Below, in pieces: positions 16,154 through 25,545 of a stretch of DNA of 64,000 nucleotides. A model generated the notes under the pieces. It was not told the origin of the DNA, searched no databases, and saw only the letters and a list, made by a program, of their open reading frames with translations. Position 1 is the first letter of the stretch; the number at the start of each line of letters is the position of its first letter. Position numbers and translations under genes: made by a program. This stretch comes from Dyadobacter sp. 676 (GTDB taxonomy: Bacteria > Bacteroidota > Bacteroidia > Cytophagales > Spirosomataceae), in contig NZ_CP159289.1 in the NCBI RefSeq assembly GCF_040448675.1, positions 310,001 to 374,000 of the forward strand, read 5' to 3'.

Positions 16154-18151
16154 ATGAAAAAAACTTTACCGCTCCTGATTTTATCACTTTTATTTCTCGC
16201 CGCACACAGGGGTCTTGCGCAGGTTGCAGTGACATTTCCGACCGAACGGGCCGTATTCCAGCGAACCAACGCAAATGAGGCTAACGTATATATAGGAGGG
16301 TACATCACGCAACCCTACCAGAAAATCGAAGCGAGGCTGACCCCCAGGGTCCCGGGCGAAGGGCAAGCTTTTCCGACAGACGGCGGCTGGGCGACTATTG
16401 ACGATCAGATTTCCGCAGGTCAATTCCTGGGATCGGTAACTTTGAAAGGCGGCTGGTACCAATTGGAAGTACGGGGTGTGAATGCCGGCGGAACCTCGGC
16501 GATCACCACCGTAACGCGTGTGGGCGTGGGGGAGGTTTTTGTGGTGGCCGGGCAATCCAATGCCACCGGCGGCGATTCCAATCCCAATGGTCCGGGCGCG
16601 GCGTATGACCAGGTCAACAGCGTGAATTTCCAGAATGTCGACCCGGTGCTGAACACGATCACCCCGTATTCGAACGTGCAGCTCCCCTGCCCCGAATTCG
16701 TCCACCTCGACGCCAACGTAAAAACAGCTCCGTTTGGTAACTATGCCTGGTGCTGGGGGTCGTTCGGCGATAAAATCTATGAGAAATTCCGCGTGCCGGT
16801 TATGATCTTCAACGGAGGCTGGTCAAGCACAGGAGTCGACAACTGGAAACAGAGCATCGATCCAAACGGCGTAACAACCAGCGCATTCGGTTATACTTTT
16901 CCTTCCGGCCTGCCTTTCGGGCATTTGCGGCTCGCTCTGAACAATTATATAGCTCAGCTGGGCGTGAGGGCTGTTTTATGGCACCAGGGAGAAACAGATA
17001 ATTATCTCGAACAACCTGGCGATAACACCTATAACCGCTACTTGTCGGCGTTGTGGGATGTCGTGAACGCCAGCCGCAACCTTTCGGGCAAGCCTGATCT
17101 GGCGTGGGTTGTCGCCCGCGCTTCGCGGTTTACCGTCAACGGCGCCACCCGCGTGTCGGCGAGTGTCGTAAATGCCCAAAACGAGCTGATCAACAACGAC
17201 GGACTTTATCCGCATGTATTTCAGGGCCCCGACACGGACCCTTATTACAGCATCGAGTACCGTCACGACGAAATACATTTCCGGGGCGACGGCGTCACCC
17301 CTTCGCCTGACGGCCAGATCTACTCCGGCCTGATTTATCTCGCCGGTTTCTGGGCCGATAAAATTACGCCCGATTTCCTTACCCAATCCAATCCTTATTC
17401 CGCCACCCCGCCGCCATCGGTCGGTGCGGCTTATGTCCCCGGCGGCTCGCAGGTCACATTCACCGGCCCGCCGCAACCCGGCGACTGGCAATACAACTGG
17501 CTAGCCGGCGGCGATTGCAACCAGGTGCAAAACACGTCGCAGCAGTGGACCGTAGGCCCAGGATTATATAAGTTGAAAGTGATCGATTCCAACAGGAACA
17601 CTGTATTTTCCCCTATGCTGAACGTCAATGCAACGCCATTGCCGGTAATCTGGCAGTCGTTCGGCGCGCGAATGGGAACCAACGGCCGCGTGGCAGTCGA
17701 CTGGTCGACCGCCTCGGAATTCAATGCCTCGCATTTTGAAGTCCAGCGCAGCACCGACTCGCGCAATTTCATGACCGTCAAAACCGTAAACGCCGCCGGC
17801 GATTCGAAAAGCAGCTCTTTTTATCGCTACGAGGACGAATTTCTTCCAAAAGGGACCTACTACTACCGCGTAAAAGAAGTGGATTTGGACGGTCAGTCAG
17901 ACCTCACGCGCATTGTAAGCGTTCGCATCGATGGTCATGAAACATTGCGTGTTTTCCCGAATCCCGCGTCGGATGCGATCACAATCGAATCCGCCAATGC
18001 ATTGAACCGTATCGATATTTTCAACAGCACGGGCAAACTTGTCCAAACCGCCGCAACCGGGGAAAAGGCCATCCGGTTGAATATCGCCGGCCTGCCGAAA
18101 GGATTGTATATTGTGAATGTCGATGGCCGCGAGCTGAAAATAGTGAAATAG
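16154..18151 (+). CDS. Secreted SGNH/sialate O-acetylesterase-like protein with T9SS sorting tail
   Basis: A 665-residue exported protein. Residues 1-22 are a signal peptide (MKKTLPLLILSLLFLAAHRG then LAQ). The SASA-type hydrolase core carries FVVAGQSNATGGD (Ser135 in the GQSN block), VLWHQGETDNY near 276, and a His/Asp region HDEIHFRGDG near 375, all expected for carbohydrate acetylesterases. Residues about 490-590 look like a fibronectin-like beta domain (STASEFNASHFEVQRSTD). The C-terminus (LRVFPNPASDAITI to LPKGLYIVNVDGRELKIVK) is a type A T9SS sorting signal, so it is secreted across the outer membrane. It converges tail to tail with the AraC gene, stop codons adjacent. The natural substrate is unknown. 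Confidence 0.92.
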   Translation: MKKTLPLLILSLLFLAAHRGLAQVAVTFPTERAVFQRTNANEANVYIGGYITQPYQKIEARLTPRVPGEGQAFPTDGGWATIDDQISAGQFLGSVTLKGGWYQLEVRGVNAGGTSAITTVTRVGVGEVFVVAGQSNATGGDSNPNGPGAAYDQVNSVNFQNVDPVLNTITPYSNVQLPCPEFVHLDANVKTAPFGNYAWCWGSFGDKIYEKFRVPVMIFNGGWSSTGVDNWKQSIDPNGVTTSAFGYTFPSGLPFGHLRLALNNYIAQLGVRAVLWHQGETDNYLEQPGDNTYNRYLSALWDVVNASRNLSGKPDLAWVVARASRFTVNGATRVSASVVNAQNELINNDGLYPHVFQGPDTDPYYSIEYRHDEIHFRGDGVTPSPDGQIYSGLIYLAGFWADKITPDFLTQSNPYSATPPPSVGAAYVPGGSQVTFTGPPQPGDWQYNWLAGGDCNQVQNTSQQWTVGPGLYKLKVIDSNRNTVFSPMLNVNATPLPVIWQSFGARMGTNGRVAVDWSTASEFNASHFEVQRSTDSRNFMTVKTVNAAGDSKSSSFYRYEDEFLPKGTYYYRVKEVDLDGQSDLTRIVSVRIDGHETLRVFPNPASDAITIESANALNRIDIFNSTGKLVQTAATGEKAIRLNIAGLPKGLYIVNVDGRELKIVK

Positions 18152-19020
18152 TCACCCCTCCATCACCTCCGTGTGCGCTTCGCGCCGGAATTCCCGGGGA
18201 CTCAGGCCGTGGTGTTTCCTGAATGTCTTGATGAGATGGCTGTCGTCTGTGAAACCCAGTTCGGCAGCTATTTCATTTATACGCATATCGCTGTGTTTCA
18301 GGCGTATCTCGACCAAGGCCATTTTGTAATTGATAATATATTGCTGGAGCGTCTCGTGCGTATGTTTTTTGAAATATTCGCTGAGATAATTGAGGGAAAT
18401 ATTGAAGTGGGAGGCGATTCGGTCGGCCCTTAGCAACTCTGGGTTGTAGATATTTTGGTGTATATAATGAATAATGTCCAGCGAAGTGTTCTGCGCAAGC
18501 CTGGTTTTCTCCGGGATATGTGTGGCGATGTTTCTCGCCACAACCGTCAGTAGCGTGTTGAGCAATTGCTGGACAAGCTCTTTATGCAGGGTCTGGCGGT
18601 TGGCATACTCCTGCCTGATCGCCTCCATGAGCGCGCGAACGAGCGGCTTATCGCTATCATTACGGAGAATACAGCCCTGCAAGTGATTGTTATTGTGGAA
18701 GATATATTCCAATTTATGTATCCAGTCGCCCAGGTTGCTATATTCATCTCGGGCCTTCTGCGCGTTGAGATAAATATTATTGAAGCGGATGAACATAAAA
18801 GAGGTAGTTTCTCTTACCCTGGTATAATGCAAATCCATGGGCATGGCCAGAAACAGGTTCTCCTTCCCGTAGCGGAATTCGTCTGGTTGATGTGATAAAT
18901 GCCCTCCCCGTCAAATATGTATACGAGCTCGATAAATGTATTCTTATGCGCCTTGATCGGGCATTCATCGACCGTCACGAAAAGGACGTCGTAAGGCTGA
19001 TGGATGTGATGTACTTTCAT
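18152..19020 (-). CDS. AraC-family transcriptional regulator; frame broken near 18881
   Basis: The N-terminal frame starts at the ATG at 19020 (MKVHHIHQPYDVLFVTVDE) and gives an AraC-type cupin arm with FIELVYIFDGEGIYHINQ. The rest continues in another frame as EFRYGKENLFLAMPMDLHYT. Restoring one base near 18881-18883 joins them into a 289-residue protein of normal length. The C-terminal 100 residues are two helix-turn-helix units, ADRIASHFNISLNYLSEYFK and INEIAAELGFTDDSHLIKTF, ending GLSPREFR. It is the only break here that needs an added base. The gene is divergent from the quinone oxidoreductase at 19115 and may control it. Confidence 0.88.
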
Positions 19021-19114
19021 ACCGGCGAAATTACCGATTTAACCCAAATCTTTACAACTATTGAACCGCGACTGCATTGGAAATTTGCATGCATCAAATC
19101 AAACCAATGCAATC

Positions 19115-20071
19115 ATGAAAGCCATTACATTAGCAAACAACGGAGGAACTGAAAACCTGCATTTTACCGAGATCCCTACACCGGAGATCAATGAAGACGA
19201 AGTACTGATCCGCGTCAAAGCGATCGGTATCAACCCGGTCGACGCGTTTGCACGAAGAGAGCCTGCCGCCATAGGGAGGTTTGTAAAACCGGCTCCCGGT
19301 GAAAAAGTCGTCATCGGATGGGACGTTTCGGGCGTTGTCGAAGCGGCAGGCGCACGGGTTAGGGTATGCAAACCGGGGGATGAGGTCTTTGGCATGGTTA
19401 ACTTCCCCGGCCACGGAAAAGCCTATGCCGAATACGTGGCCGCTCCTGCCGCCCAGCTGGCGTTGAAACCGGGGAACATTTCGCACGAAGAGGCGGCCGC
19501 CTCCACGCTGGCGGCATTAACGGCCTGGCAGGCGTTGGTCACTTATGGAAAAGTGCGGCAGGGCGACAAAGTATTAATCCACGGTGCGGGCGGGGGCGTC
19601 GGGCACTACGCCGTCCAGATCGCCAGACACTTCGGGGCTTATGTGATTGGGACCGGTTCCGCTTCTAAAAGAGATTTCGTTCTCCGTCTCGGCGCAAACC
19701 AGTTTATCGACTACACCGCCGCCAGGTTCGAAGAAGTCGTGCAGGACGCGGACCTGGTAGTCGATTCGCTTTTCGGCGACCACATATTCAGGTCGCTGGC
19801 CACCGTGAAACCGGGCGGACGTGTGATTGCGCTGCTAGCATCGTTTACAGATGAAAAGCTGGCCGGGCTGGTTAGGGAGAAGAACGTTTACGCTCATACG
19901 CTCGGAGTGGTTTCAAATGGCCGGGACATGGAGCAAATCGCCGCATTGCTACAATCCGGAGAACTGCGGTCACACATTTCAGCGACATATCCGTTCACGG
20001 ACATGGCCAAGGCACATGCGGAAATAGAGCGCGGTAAAACGCTCGGGAAGATCGTTGTTACTTTGCCTTAA
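19115..20071 (+). CDS. NADPH:quinone reductase-like zinc-independent alcohol dehydrogenase (MDR family)
   Basis: A 318-residue enzyme starting at the ATG at 19115 (MKAITLANNGGTENLHFTEI); an upstream in-frame ATG at 19061 lacks family sequence. The GroES-like domain contains IRVKAIGINPVDAFARR and VIGWDVSGVVEAAG, and the Rossmann nucleotide site is HGAGGGVGHYAVQIA at about 156-170. Structural zinc cysteines are absent, as in quinone oxidoreductases. It reduces quinones or enones with NADPH in the cytosol. The AraC regulator is divergently encoded 94 bases away, a frequent arrangement for regulator-target pairs. Confidence 0.92.
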   Translation: MKAITLANNGGTENLHFTEIPTPEINEDEVLIRVKAIGINPVDAFARREPAAIGRFVKPAPGEKVVIGWDVSGVVEAAGARVRVCKPGDEVFGMVNFPGHGKAYAEYVAAPAAQLALKPGNISHEEAAASTLAALTAWQALVTYGKVRQGDKVLIHGAGGGVGHYAVQIARHFGAYVIGTGSASKRDFVLRLGANQFIDYTAARFEEVVQDADLVVDSLFGDHIFRSLATVKPGGRVIALLASFTDEKLAGLVREKNVYAHTLGVVSNGRDMEQIAALLQSGELRSHISATYPFTDMAKAHAEIERGKTLGKIVVTLP

Positions 20072-20180
20072 TCCTTAATATGCCGTTTTGGCGCGTTCCA
20101 CTCTCGCGACGCGCCACTTTGGCATTTCCTCCCCACTGGACAGCTTTTTGAATGTCTTTGCCGAAACGATACCAGCTGCT

Positions 20181-21107
20181 ATGGACACATTTTCAAGCAT
20201 GATTATCGGCGCCGTTGATCAGATCAAAAACGCCGTCGTAAAAATCGATATATTCAAAACAGTTAACGGGAAAATGCGGCCGGCGGGGTCCGGTTCGGGG
20301 TTCATATTCTCCTCCGACGGCCTTATATTTACCAACAGCCATGTAGTGGAAGGAGCCGAAAAAATCATGGTAAGCCTGCTGAACGAGAACGAAATCGAGG
20401 CCACGCTTATCGGCAAAGACCCTGATACCGACCTCGCCATCCTGAAAATCTATACCCAGGGCTATTCCGTCGCCAAACTGGGCGATTCGGATGCGTTGCA
20501 GATCGGTCAGTTCGTGATCGCTATCGGCAACCCCTATGGCTATCAGCACACCGTCACGACCGGCGTCGTAAGTGCGCTGGGCAGGACGCTGCAAACACAA
20601 TCGGGGCGGTTTGTCGATAATGTCATCCAATCGGATGCGGCGTTGAATCCGGGCAACTCGGGCGGCCCGATGATCAATACCGACGGCGAGGTGGTTGGGG
20701 TCAATACGGCCGTAATCCAGGGGGCGCAGGGGCTGAGCTTTTCGGTGGATATCAATACCGCTAAGGAAATCGCACGGCAGCTTATCCGCGACGGCAGGGT
20801 GTTCAAAGCCTATCTCGGGCTTCAATTACAGGACGTCCCGCTCAATGAGCGCGTCCGGCAGCACCATAAGCTTCCCAATCACCAGGGGATTTTCATTACC
20901 CGCATCGAGCCCGACACGCCGGCGTCGCGCTCGCAACTGATGGAGGGCGACATCATCGTCTCGTTCAACGGCAAGCCGGTCCGTAATTCGAATGAGCTGT
21001 TCAAGGCGCTTACCACGCGCGATATTCTGACAATCACCGACATTTCGGTAATCCGGCATACCGAGCTGCTCAACTTCATCATTGTTCCGGTCGAGAAGAG
21101 GGCTTAA
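20181..21107 (+). CDS. Trypsin-like serine protease with PDZ domain (HtrA/DegP-like), apparently cytosolic
   Basis: A 308-residue S1C-type peptidase. The start at 20181 (MDTFSSMIIGAVDQIKNAVV) gives no signal peptide; the upstream in-frame TTG at 20088 would not add a convincing one either. The catalytic triad is complete: His54 in FTNSHVVEG, Asp84 in DPDTDLAIL and Ser160 in NPGNSGGPM. A PDZ domain occupies about 205-300 (GIFITRIEPDTPASRSQLME then GDIIVSFNGKPV). Family members degrade misfolded proteins, usually in the periplasm, so the missing leader is notable. The last 29 bases overlap the convergent XRE gene. Confidence 0.9.
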   Translation: MDTFSSMIIGAVDQIKNAVVKIDIFKTVNGKMRPAGSGSGFIFSSDGLIFTNSHVVEGAEKIMVSLLNENEIEATLIGKDPDTDLAILKIYTQGYSVAKLGDSDALQIGQFVIAIGNPYGYQHTVTTGVVSALGRTLQTQSGRFVDNVIQSDAALNPGNSGGPMINTDGEVVGVNTAVIQGAQGLSFSVDINTAKEIARQLIRDGRVFKAYLGLQLQDVPLNERVRQHHKLPNHQGIFITRIEPDTPASRSQLMEGDIIVSFNGKPVRNSNELFKALTTRDILTITDISVIRHTELLNFIIVPVEKRA

Positions 21108-21414
21108 CCTCACGCAAATGGCTGTAAGGTGTTTCGATCAACTTGATTTGAAGCACCTGCTCCATCTTGCAGATTGTTTCGAGGGTGAGGTTCTCGGAGC
21201 CTTTCAGGATCTTGCTTACATATTGCGGAGAGCAGCCCATTAGTTCGGCCAGATCCTTTTGCGTTTTGCCCGTTTTACGCAGGTTCCTCAATACTGCTAA
21301 TGCAATTTCACCTGACACATCCAGCCAGTACCGATTTTCTTGCCGGAAAGTGGCTTCTTTTATCCATTCCGTATCAGGCACGGCCATGAGTTTAACTTTG
21401 GTTAATGCATCCAT
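21079..21414 (-). CDS. XRE-family helix-turn-helix protein (putative antitoxin)
   Basis: A 111-residue DNA-binding protein. The Cro/C1-type helix-turn-helix lies at about 51-72 (TQKDLAELMGCSPQYVSKIL), preceded by a hydrophobic helix (SGEIALAVLRNLRKTGK). It follows the 183-residue gene upstream by only 10 bases in the same orientation. The order toxin-like gene first, HTH gene second, is that of HigBA-type modules, so antitoxin plus autorepressor is the best guess. Its 3' end overlaps the protease gene by 29 bases on the opposite strand. Confidence 0.82.
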   Translation of the reverse strand: MDALTKVKLMAVPDTEWIKEATFRQENRYWLDVSGEIALAVLRNLRKTGKTQKDLAELMGCSPQYVSKILKGSENLTLETICKMEQVLQIKLIETPYSHLREVKPSSRPEQ

Positions 21415-21424
21415 TCGTTATCAT

Positions 21425-21976
21425 TTAAAATAATTCAAACAGTCCAAATTCGTCTCTCTGATCCGCTTTCAAGAACCGGCAAACATCCTCCATCTTATTC
21501 AATTCGTTAAGCAGATGCTCACGCTCATTCATGGTTCGTGTTAGTTTAATAACGCCGCCGGTTACGATAAAATGATTCACTCCCAACCTGATAGCGTACA
21601 CACGTAACCAACTCTTTCTGCGAAATCCTCTGGCTTTGCTTTTTTCAAAATGTTCCAGACTTGTCGCTACCGGAGTTAATGGTTTAAAAATAGCAGACAG
21701 GTTATCATAGCCGCCATGCATACCCGCACGTGCGATTTTCAGTATAGTTTCTTCAAGTAAGGCACCTTCGCCAATTGTGACCGCAACTGCTTCTTCTACT
21801 GACATATACTCCCAAAATGCCAGCAAGTCCTCGTAATGCTTTGTAAAAAATGATTCGAGATACGTTCGATCACTCCAAAGCCTAAATGTCTTCAAAAATT
21901 CGTGTTTCGGTTCGCCGTCGAATTGCACGGAATACAGGCTATCCGGCACTATTTCAAAAATACCGCATATTTCCAT
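21425..21976 (-). CDS. Putative toxin partner of the XRE protein (RelE/HigB-like C-terminal half)
   Basis: A 183-residue protein starting at the ATG at 21976 (MEICGIFEIVPDSLYSVQFD); a TTG nine bases upstream is less likely. The first half is acidic and rich in aromatic residues. The second half reads SKARGFRRKSWLRVYAIRLG, then VNHFIVTGGVIKLTRTMNER and a terminal helix with hydrophobic heptads. This beta-strand block (RVYAIRL, FIVTGGVIKLT) resembles RelE/HigB-like toxins paired with XRE proteins in Bacteroidota, but the protein is nearly twice as long as classical HigB. Catalytic residues cannot be assigned. Toxicity is inference from synteny. Confidence 0.6.
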   Translation of the reverse strand: MEICGIFEIVPDSLYSVQFDGEPKHEFLKTFRLWSDRTYLESFFTKHYEDLLAFWEYMSVEEAVAVTIGEGALLEETILKIARAGMHGGYDNLSAIFKPLTPVATSLEHFEKSKARGFRRKSWLRVYAIRLGVNHFIVTGGVIKLTRTMNEREHLLNELNKMEDVCRFLKADQRDEFGLFELF

Positions 21977-22219
21977 AATAATCAACTTATAGGTTTATAA
22001 TAAGTTTTTCATTTATGGTTGATACGAATGCTTCTCTATTTGGTAACAGACTTCTACAAACGGCGTGTCAAATTGATCTGCCCGGATTTTTAGATTGCTG
22101 CATGCAAAGATGTCTGGGTTTGATGTCGGTAGGGCATATTTTTAATCTCGATGGAATGAAAAAACACGCTTTCAGTGTTATGTAACCTGTTGCAAGTAAT
22201 TTGACAAATTTTGAATAGC

Positions 22220-22552
22220 ATGAACTGGATTACCATCCGTAGCGAAGAAGAAGTCGATCGTATCTATAAATCGGCGGATTACGCTATCATTTATAAACAT
22301 AGCCCCCGTTGCATGACCAGCCTGATGGCTTACCGACAGTTAAAATCGGAAGTGAATGCAGCCTCTGACGTTGAGATTCCCATTTACATCGTGGACGTGA
22401 TCCAGAACCGGAAAGAATCCATGGCCATTGCCAGTACCTTCGGCGTCGAGCACGAATCTCCTCAAATTCTGGTCGTAAAAAACGGGCAATGCGTCTATGA
22501 CGCCTCGCACGAAGACGTTTCTCTACGCGAATCGCTCGCTTCATTGAATTGA
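22220..22552 (+). CDS. ytxJ: YtxJ-family bacillithiol-system redox protein
   Basis: A 110-residue thioredoxin-fold protein (start ATG 22220; a TTG nine bases upstream is less likely). IIYKHSPRCMTSLMAYRQLK is the family hallmark with a single reactive Cys in a monothiol context, as expected for bacilliredoxins (DUF2847). IPIYIVDVIQNRKESMAIAS and the cis-Pro region HESPQILVVKNG complete the fold. It is cytosolic and is thought to reduce proteins modified by bacillithiol. Its presence agrees with bacillithiol use by this group of Bacteroidota. It is a single-gene unit. Confidence 0.93.
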   Translation: MNWITIRSEEEVDRIYKSADYAIIYKHSPRCMTSLMAYRQLKSEVNAASDVEIPIYIVDVIQNRKESMAIASTFGVEHESPQILVVKNGQCVYDASHEDVSLRESLASLN

Positions 22553-22607
22553 AGACTAAACCACGGCAGTCCCGAAAATGCCTGTAATTGTTATCGATAA
22601 ATTTTTA

Positions 22608-22639
22608 TGGAATATTTCCATTTAAATGGATTTATTCCA
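22608..22639. promoter_or_regulatory. 32-bp imperfect palindrome, probable operator
   Basis: The centre is the perfect 12-mer CCATTTAAATGG (22618-22629) and the outer arms TGGAATA and TATTCCA are exactly symmetric around it. It ends one base before the promoter-like TACATTTG of the small gene at 22670, the position of the -33 region. A dimeric repressor or activator bound here would control that gene. Confidence 0.7.
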
Positions 22640-22640
22640 T

Positions 22641-22648
22641 TACATTTG
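22641..22648 (+). promoter_or_regulatory. Putative -7 box, TACATTTG
   Basis: TACATTTG fits the Bacteroidota TAnnTTTG consensus and ends 21 bases before the ATG at 22670, directly after the palindrome. Confidence 0.6.
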
Positions 22649-22669
22649 TAGCATCAACAAACAAAAACT

Positions 22670-22867
22670 ATGACGGGCCTGCATTATTCGATCGTTTCAG
22701 AGAAAATGGTATGGATTTGGTACTATGACGCCTTGGGGACGAAGCATCTCAGAGAGCTGCTTGCGGATGATGCAGCCGCCTTCGTCAAAAGGGCGCAGGC
22801 CCAAAAAGAATCCGGAACGAATGCTGTTGGAACAGATTTTTTAAATTTTTATCAGACAGCAAGCTAA
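22670..22867 (+). CDS. Small orphan protein (65 residues)
   Basis: A short gene with its own promoter-like box, an upstream palindrome and a strong terminator, which together support it being real. The protein, beginning MTGLHYSIVSEKMVWIWYYD, has an aromatic N-terminal half and a charged amphipathic helix (HLRELLADDAAAFVKRAQAQ). There is no signal peptide or Cys. I do not recognise a family. The regulation suggests that it is conditionally expressed. Confidence 0.65.
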   Translation: MTGLHYSIVSEKMVWIWYYDALGTKHLRELLADDAAAFVKRAQAQKESGTNAVGTDFLNFYQTAS

Positions 22868-22908
22868 AACCAAAAGCTTATTAACACTTCATCAATAAAT
22901 AAATGCAA

Positions 22909-22939
22909 ATGAGCAGCTCTCGTAGCTGCTCATTTTTTT
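22909..22939 (+). terminator. Strong intrinsic terminator
   Basis: ATGAGCAGCT and its perfect complement AGCTGCTCAT enclose the 5-base loop CTCGT and are followed by a run of seven T. It lies 42 bases after the stop of the small gene at 22670-22867. Confidence 0.9.
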
Positions 22940-23037
22940 GGTACGCCTTCCGGGTTACCTAAAATGCAGAAAATTGGATGGCCGGTGCAACATTGGAAGT
23001 AATTCTTAATCTTTGCTGCATATGACCATTAGCCATT

Positions 23038-25456
23038 ATGAAAATAACACTACTCAGCCTGCTGGTTTGTGGACTTTCCTTCTCCGCCCTTGCCCAGACA
23101 TTCACGGTAAGCGGCCTTGTCAAAAATCAGCAAAAAAGAAGCCGTGAGCTTTGCGGCGGTATCCATTAATCAATCCAAAGATTCGACTCTTATAAAGGCC
23201 GACGTCGCCGATGAACATGGTGCGTTCCGCGTCGGCGGTATACCGGCCGGCCGGTACTTTGTCCGCATTTCGGCCGTGGGCCAGCAAATGTACAGTTCCA
23301 CGGTGTTCGAGGTGGCCGACCGGGATGTGGACCTTCCGGCTATTACTATGACGCCGGAAGCGAAGCAGTTGAACGAGGTAAAAGTTACCGGCACCAAACC
23401 TCTGATCGAGGTTAAGAACGACAGGATGGTTTTCAATGTGGAGGCGAGCATCAATGCCACCGGCTCCAATGCACTCGACCTGCTGCAACGCTCACCCGGC
23501 GTACAGATCGACCGGGAGGAAAATATTCTGGTAAGGGGCAAAACCGGTGTCCGCATTTACATCGACGGCCGCCCTTCACCGCTCGCGGGCAAAGATCTCG
23601 CGTCGACACTCAAAAGCATGAATTCCGCCGATATCGAAGCCATTGAAATCATAACGAATCCTTCCGCAAAGTTCGATGCGGCGGGCGACCTCGGCATTAT
23701 CAATATCCGCCTGAAAAAGAACGCAAAGCTCGGCACCAACGGCAACCTCAGCCTGGGCGGAATGTTCGGGATTACCCCGAAATACAACGCCTCCCTGAAC
23801 CTGAACCATCGCGATAAGAAGCTCAATATCTTCGGAAACTACGGTTTCAACCAGGGCGCGTGGCATAACACCACCTATGACGATCAGATCCTGAACAATG
23901 TAGCCTATAATAAAGTGTGGCACGGCATATGGCGCGATACCACACATAGCGCGAAAATAGGCGCCGACTATTTCATCAATTCCAAAAACACGCTCGGTTT
24001 CAGTGCCAATGGCCGGATCAGCAACCACAACGGCGGTGGAGAGAGTGAAACGTTTATCAGCAAGCGGAACAACCTTACGGCCGATTCGCTCCTGTTATCG
24101 TCGCGAACCTCGAACCCGGAGAAAAATAAGAACCTCAACCTGAATGTAAATTACCGCTACGCGGATACCACCGGCCACGAACTGAATATCGATGCCGATT
24201 ACGGGAGGTTTTCGTCGCGCGGGATTAGCTACCAGCCCAACAAATACCATTTTCAGAGCACGAGCGACGAACCGATCGAGCGGAATTATGTAAGTAAAAC
24301 ACCGGTGGACATCACCATTAAATCATTCAAAATCGATTACGAACAGCCGCTCGGAAAAGGGAAACTGGGTTACGGGATAAAATTGTCGGACGTCAAATCG
24401 GACAATACATTCAATTTTTACAATGTATTGAAAAACGAGGAAGTGATCGACACCAACCGCAGCAACCGTTTCAAATACCTCGAACGCGTTTATGCGGCGT
24501 ATGTCAATTATAATATTTCACTGGGCAAGAAATGGGATTTGCAGGCGGGGCTGCGCGCGGAGCACACCAAATCGCTCGGTGACCTGACCAGCTACAAACA
24601 CAACGACCTCGACAAAGTCGATACGACTTACCTCAACTTCTTTCCCAGCGGGGCCATTTCGTACAGGGCCTCGAAAAACCATACCTGGAACCTCAATTAC
24701 AGCCGGCGCATCAACCGCCCCAGCTACCAGAATCTCAATCCGTTTGAATACCGTGTCGACGAACTGGTTTATTCCAAAGGCAATCCGTTCCTCAAACCGG
24801 AATATGCCAACAGCTTCAAGCTCTCTCATGTGTACAAGGGCATTCTGACCACTTCTTTCGGTTACCGTCGTACGAAATTTCCGGTGGTAGGCCTGCGCAT
24901 TCCCTACGACAGCAGCCGCACCTATTTCATCACCGAAAACCTGGATTACTCGCAAGGTTTCAGTCTGGATGTAAGCGTCACCACGCCCGTCACCAAATGG
25001 TGGGAGCTCAACTTCAACATCAGCGGGTACCACAACCTCTGGAAAGCAGCCCTGGACAATGGCGTGATCGTCAATAACCGGACCACCGCATTCAACCTCA
25101 ATGGCCAGAATACCTTCAAGTTCAAAAACAACTGGACTGTGGAACTTTCCGGCTGGTACAACTCTCCATATCGCCGGATCGATTACAACTGGCAAATGGG
25201 TATGGTCGATATCGGCGTGCAAAAGAAATTCTGGAAAGAGAATGCGAGCCTGAAAATGACGTTCAGCGATTTGTTCCATACCGCCAGAGGCGGCTATACG
25301 TCGGCGTACGCGGGCATCGAAACGCGCCTTCGGTTCCGTTTTGAAGGTCAGATGCTGCGCATTAACTTCAACTACCGCTTCGGAAGCAAGGAAATCAAAG
25401 CGGCACGCAACCGGAGGTCAGGGTCGGAGGACGAACTGAACCGTATCAAAGGTTAA
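23038..25456 (+). CDS. Outer-membrane beta-barrel receptor (TonB-dependent, OMP_b-brl_3 type); frame broken at 23132-23137
   Basis: The ATG at 23038 gives the signal peptide MKITLLSLLVCGLSFSALAQ followed by TFTVSGLVKNQQ. One A too many in the A6 run at 23132-23137 then shifts the frame. With it corrected, the carboxypeptidase-like domain reads smoothly on through KEAVSFAAVSI into DSTLIKADVADEHGAFRV and the total is 805 residues. Next comes a plug-like part (SNALDLLQRSPGVQIDREEN, GVRIYIDGRPSP, SADIEAIEIITNPSAKFDAA) and a long barrel ending in RINFNYRFG. Proteins of this type transport or sense unknown ligands, without SusD partners. No SusD is next to it; the histidine kinase starts 89 bases downstream. 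Confidence 0.92.
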
Positions 25457-25515
25457 GGGATATCCACAGCTCAATTAATATTAGTTCTACCTGCTTATTA
25501 TGGAGACACGTACGT

Positions 25516-25523
25516 TATATTTG
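25516..25523 (+). promoter_or_regulatory. Putative -7 box, TATATTTG
   Basis: TATATTTG matches TAnnTTTG and lies 22 bases before the TTG start of the histidine kinase. It is the best promoter candidate in the 89-base gap after the receptor gene. Confidence 0.5.
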
Positions 25524-25545
25524 CAGGAACGAAACCCTGCATCTC

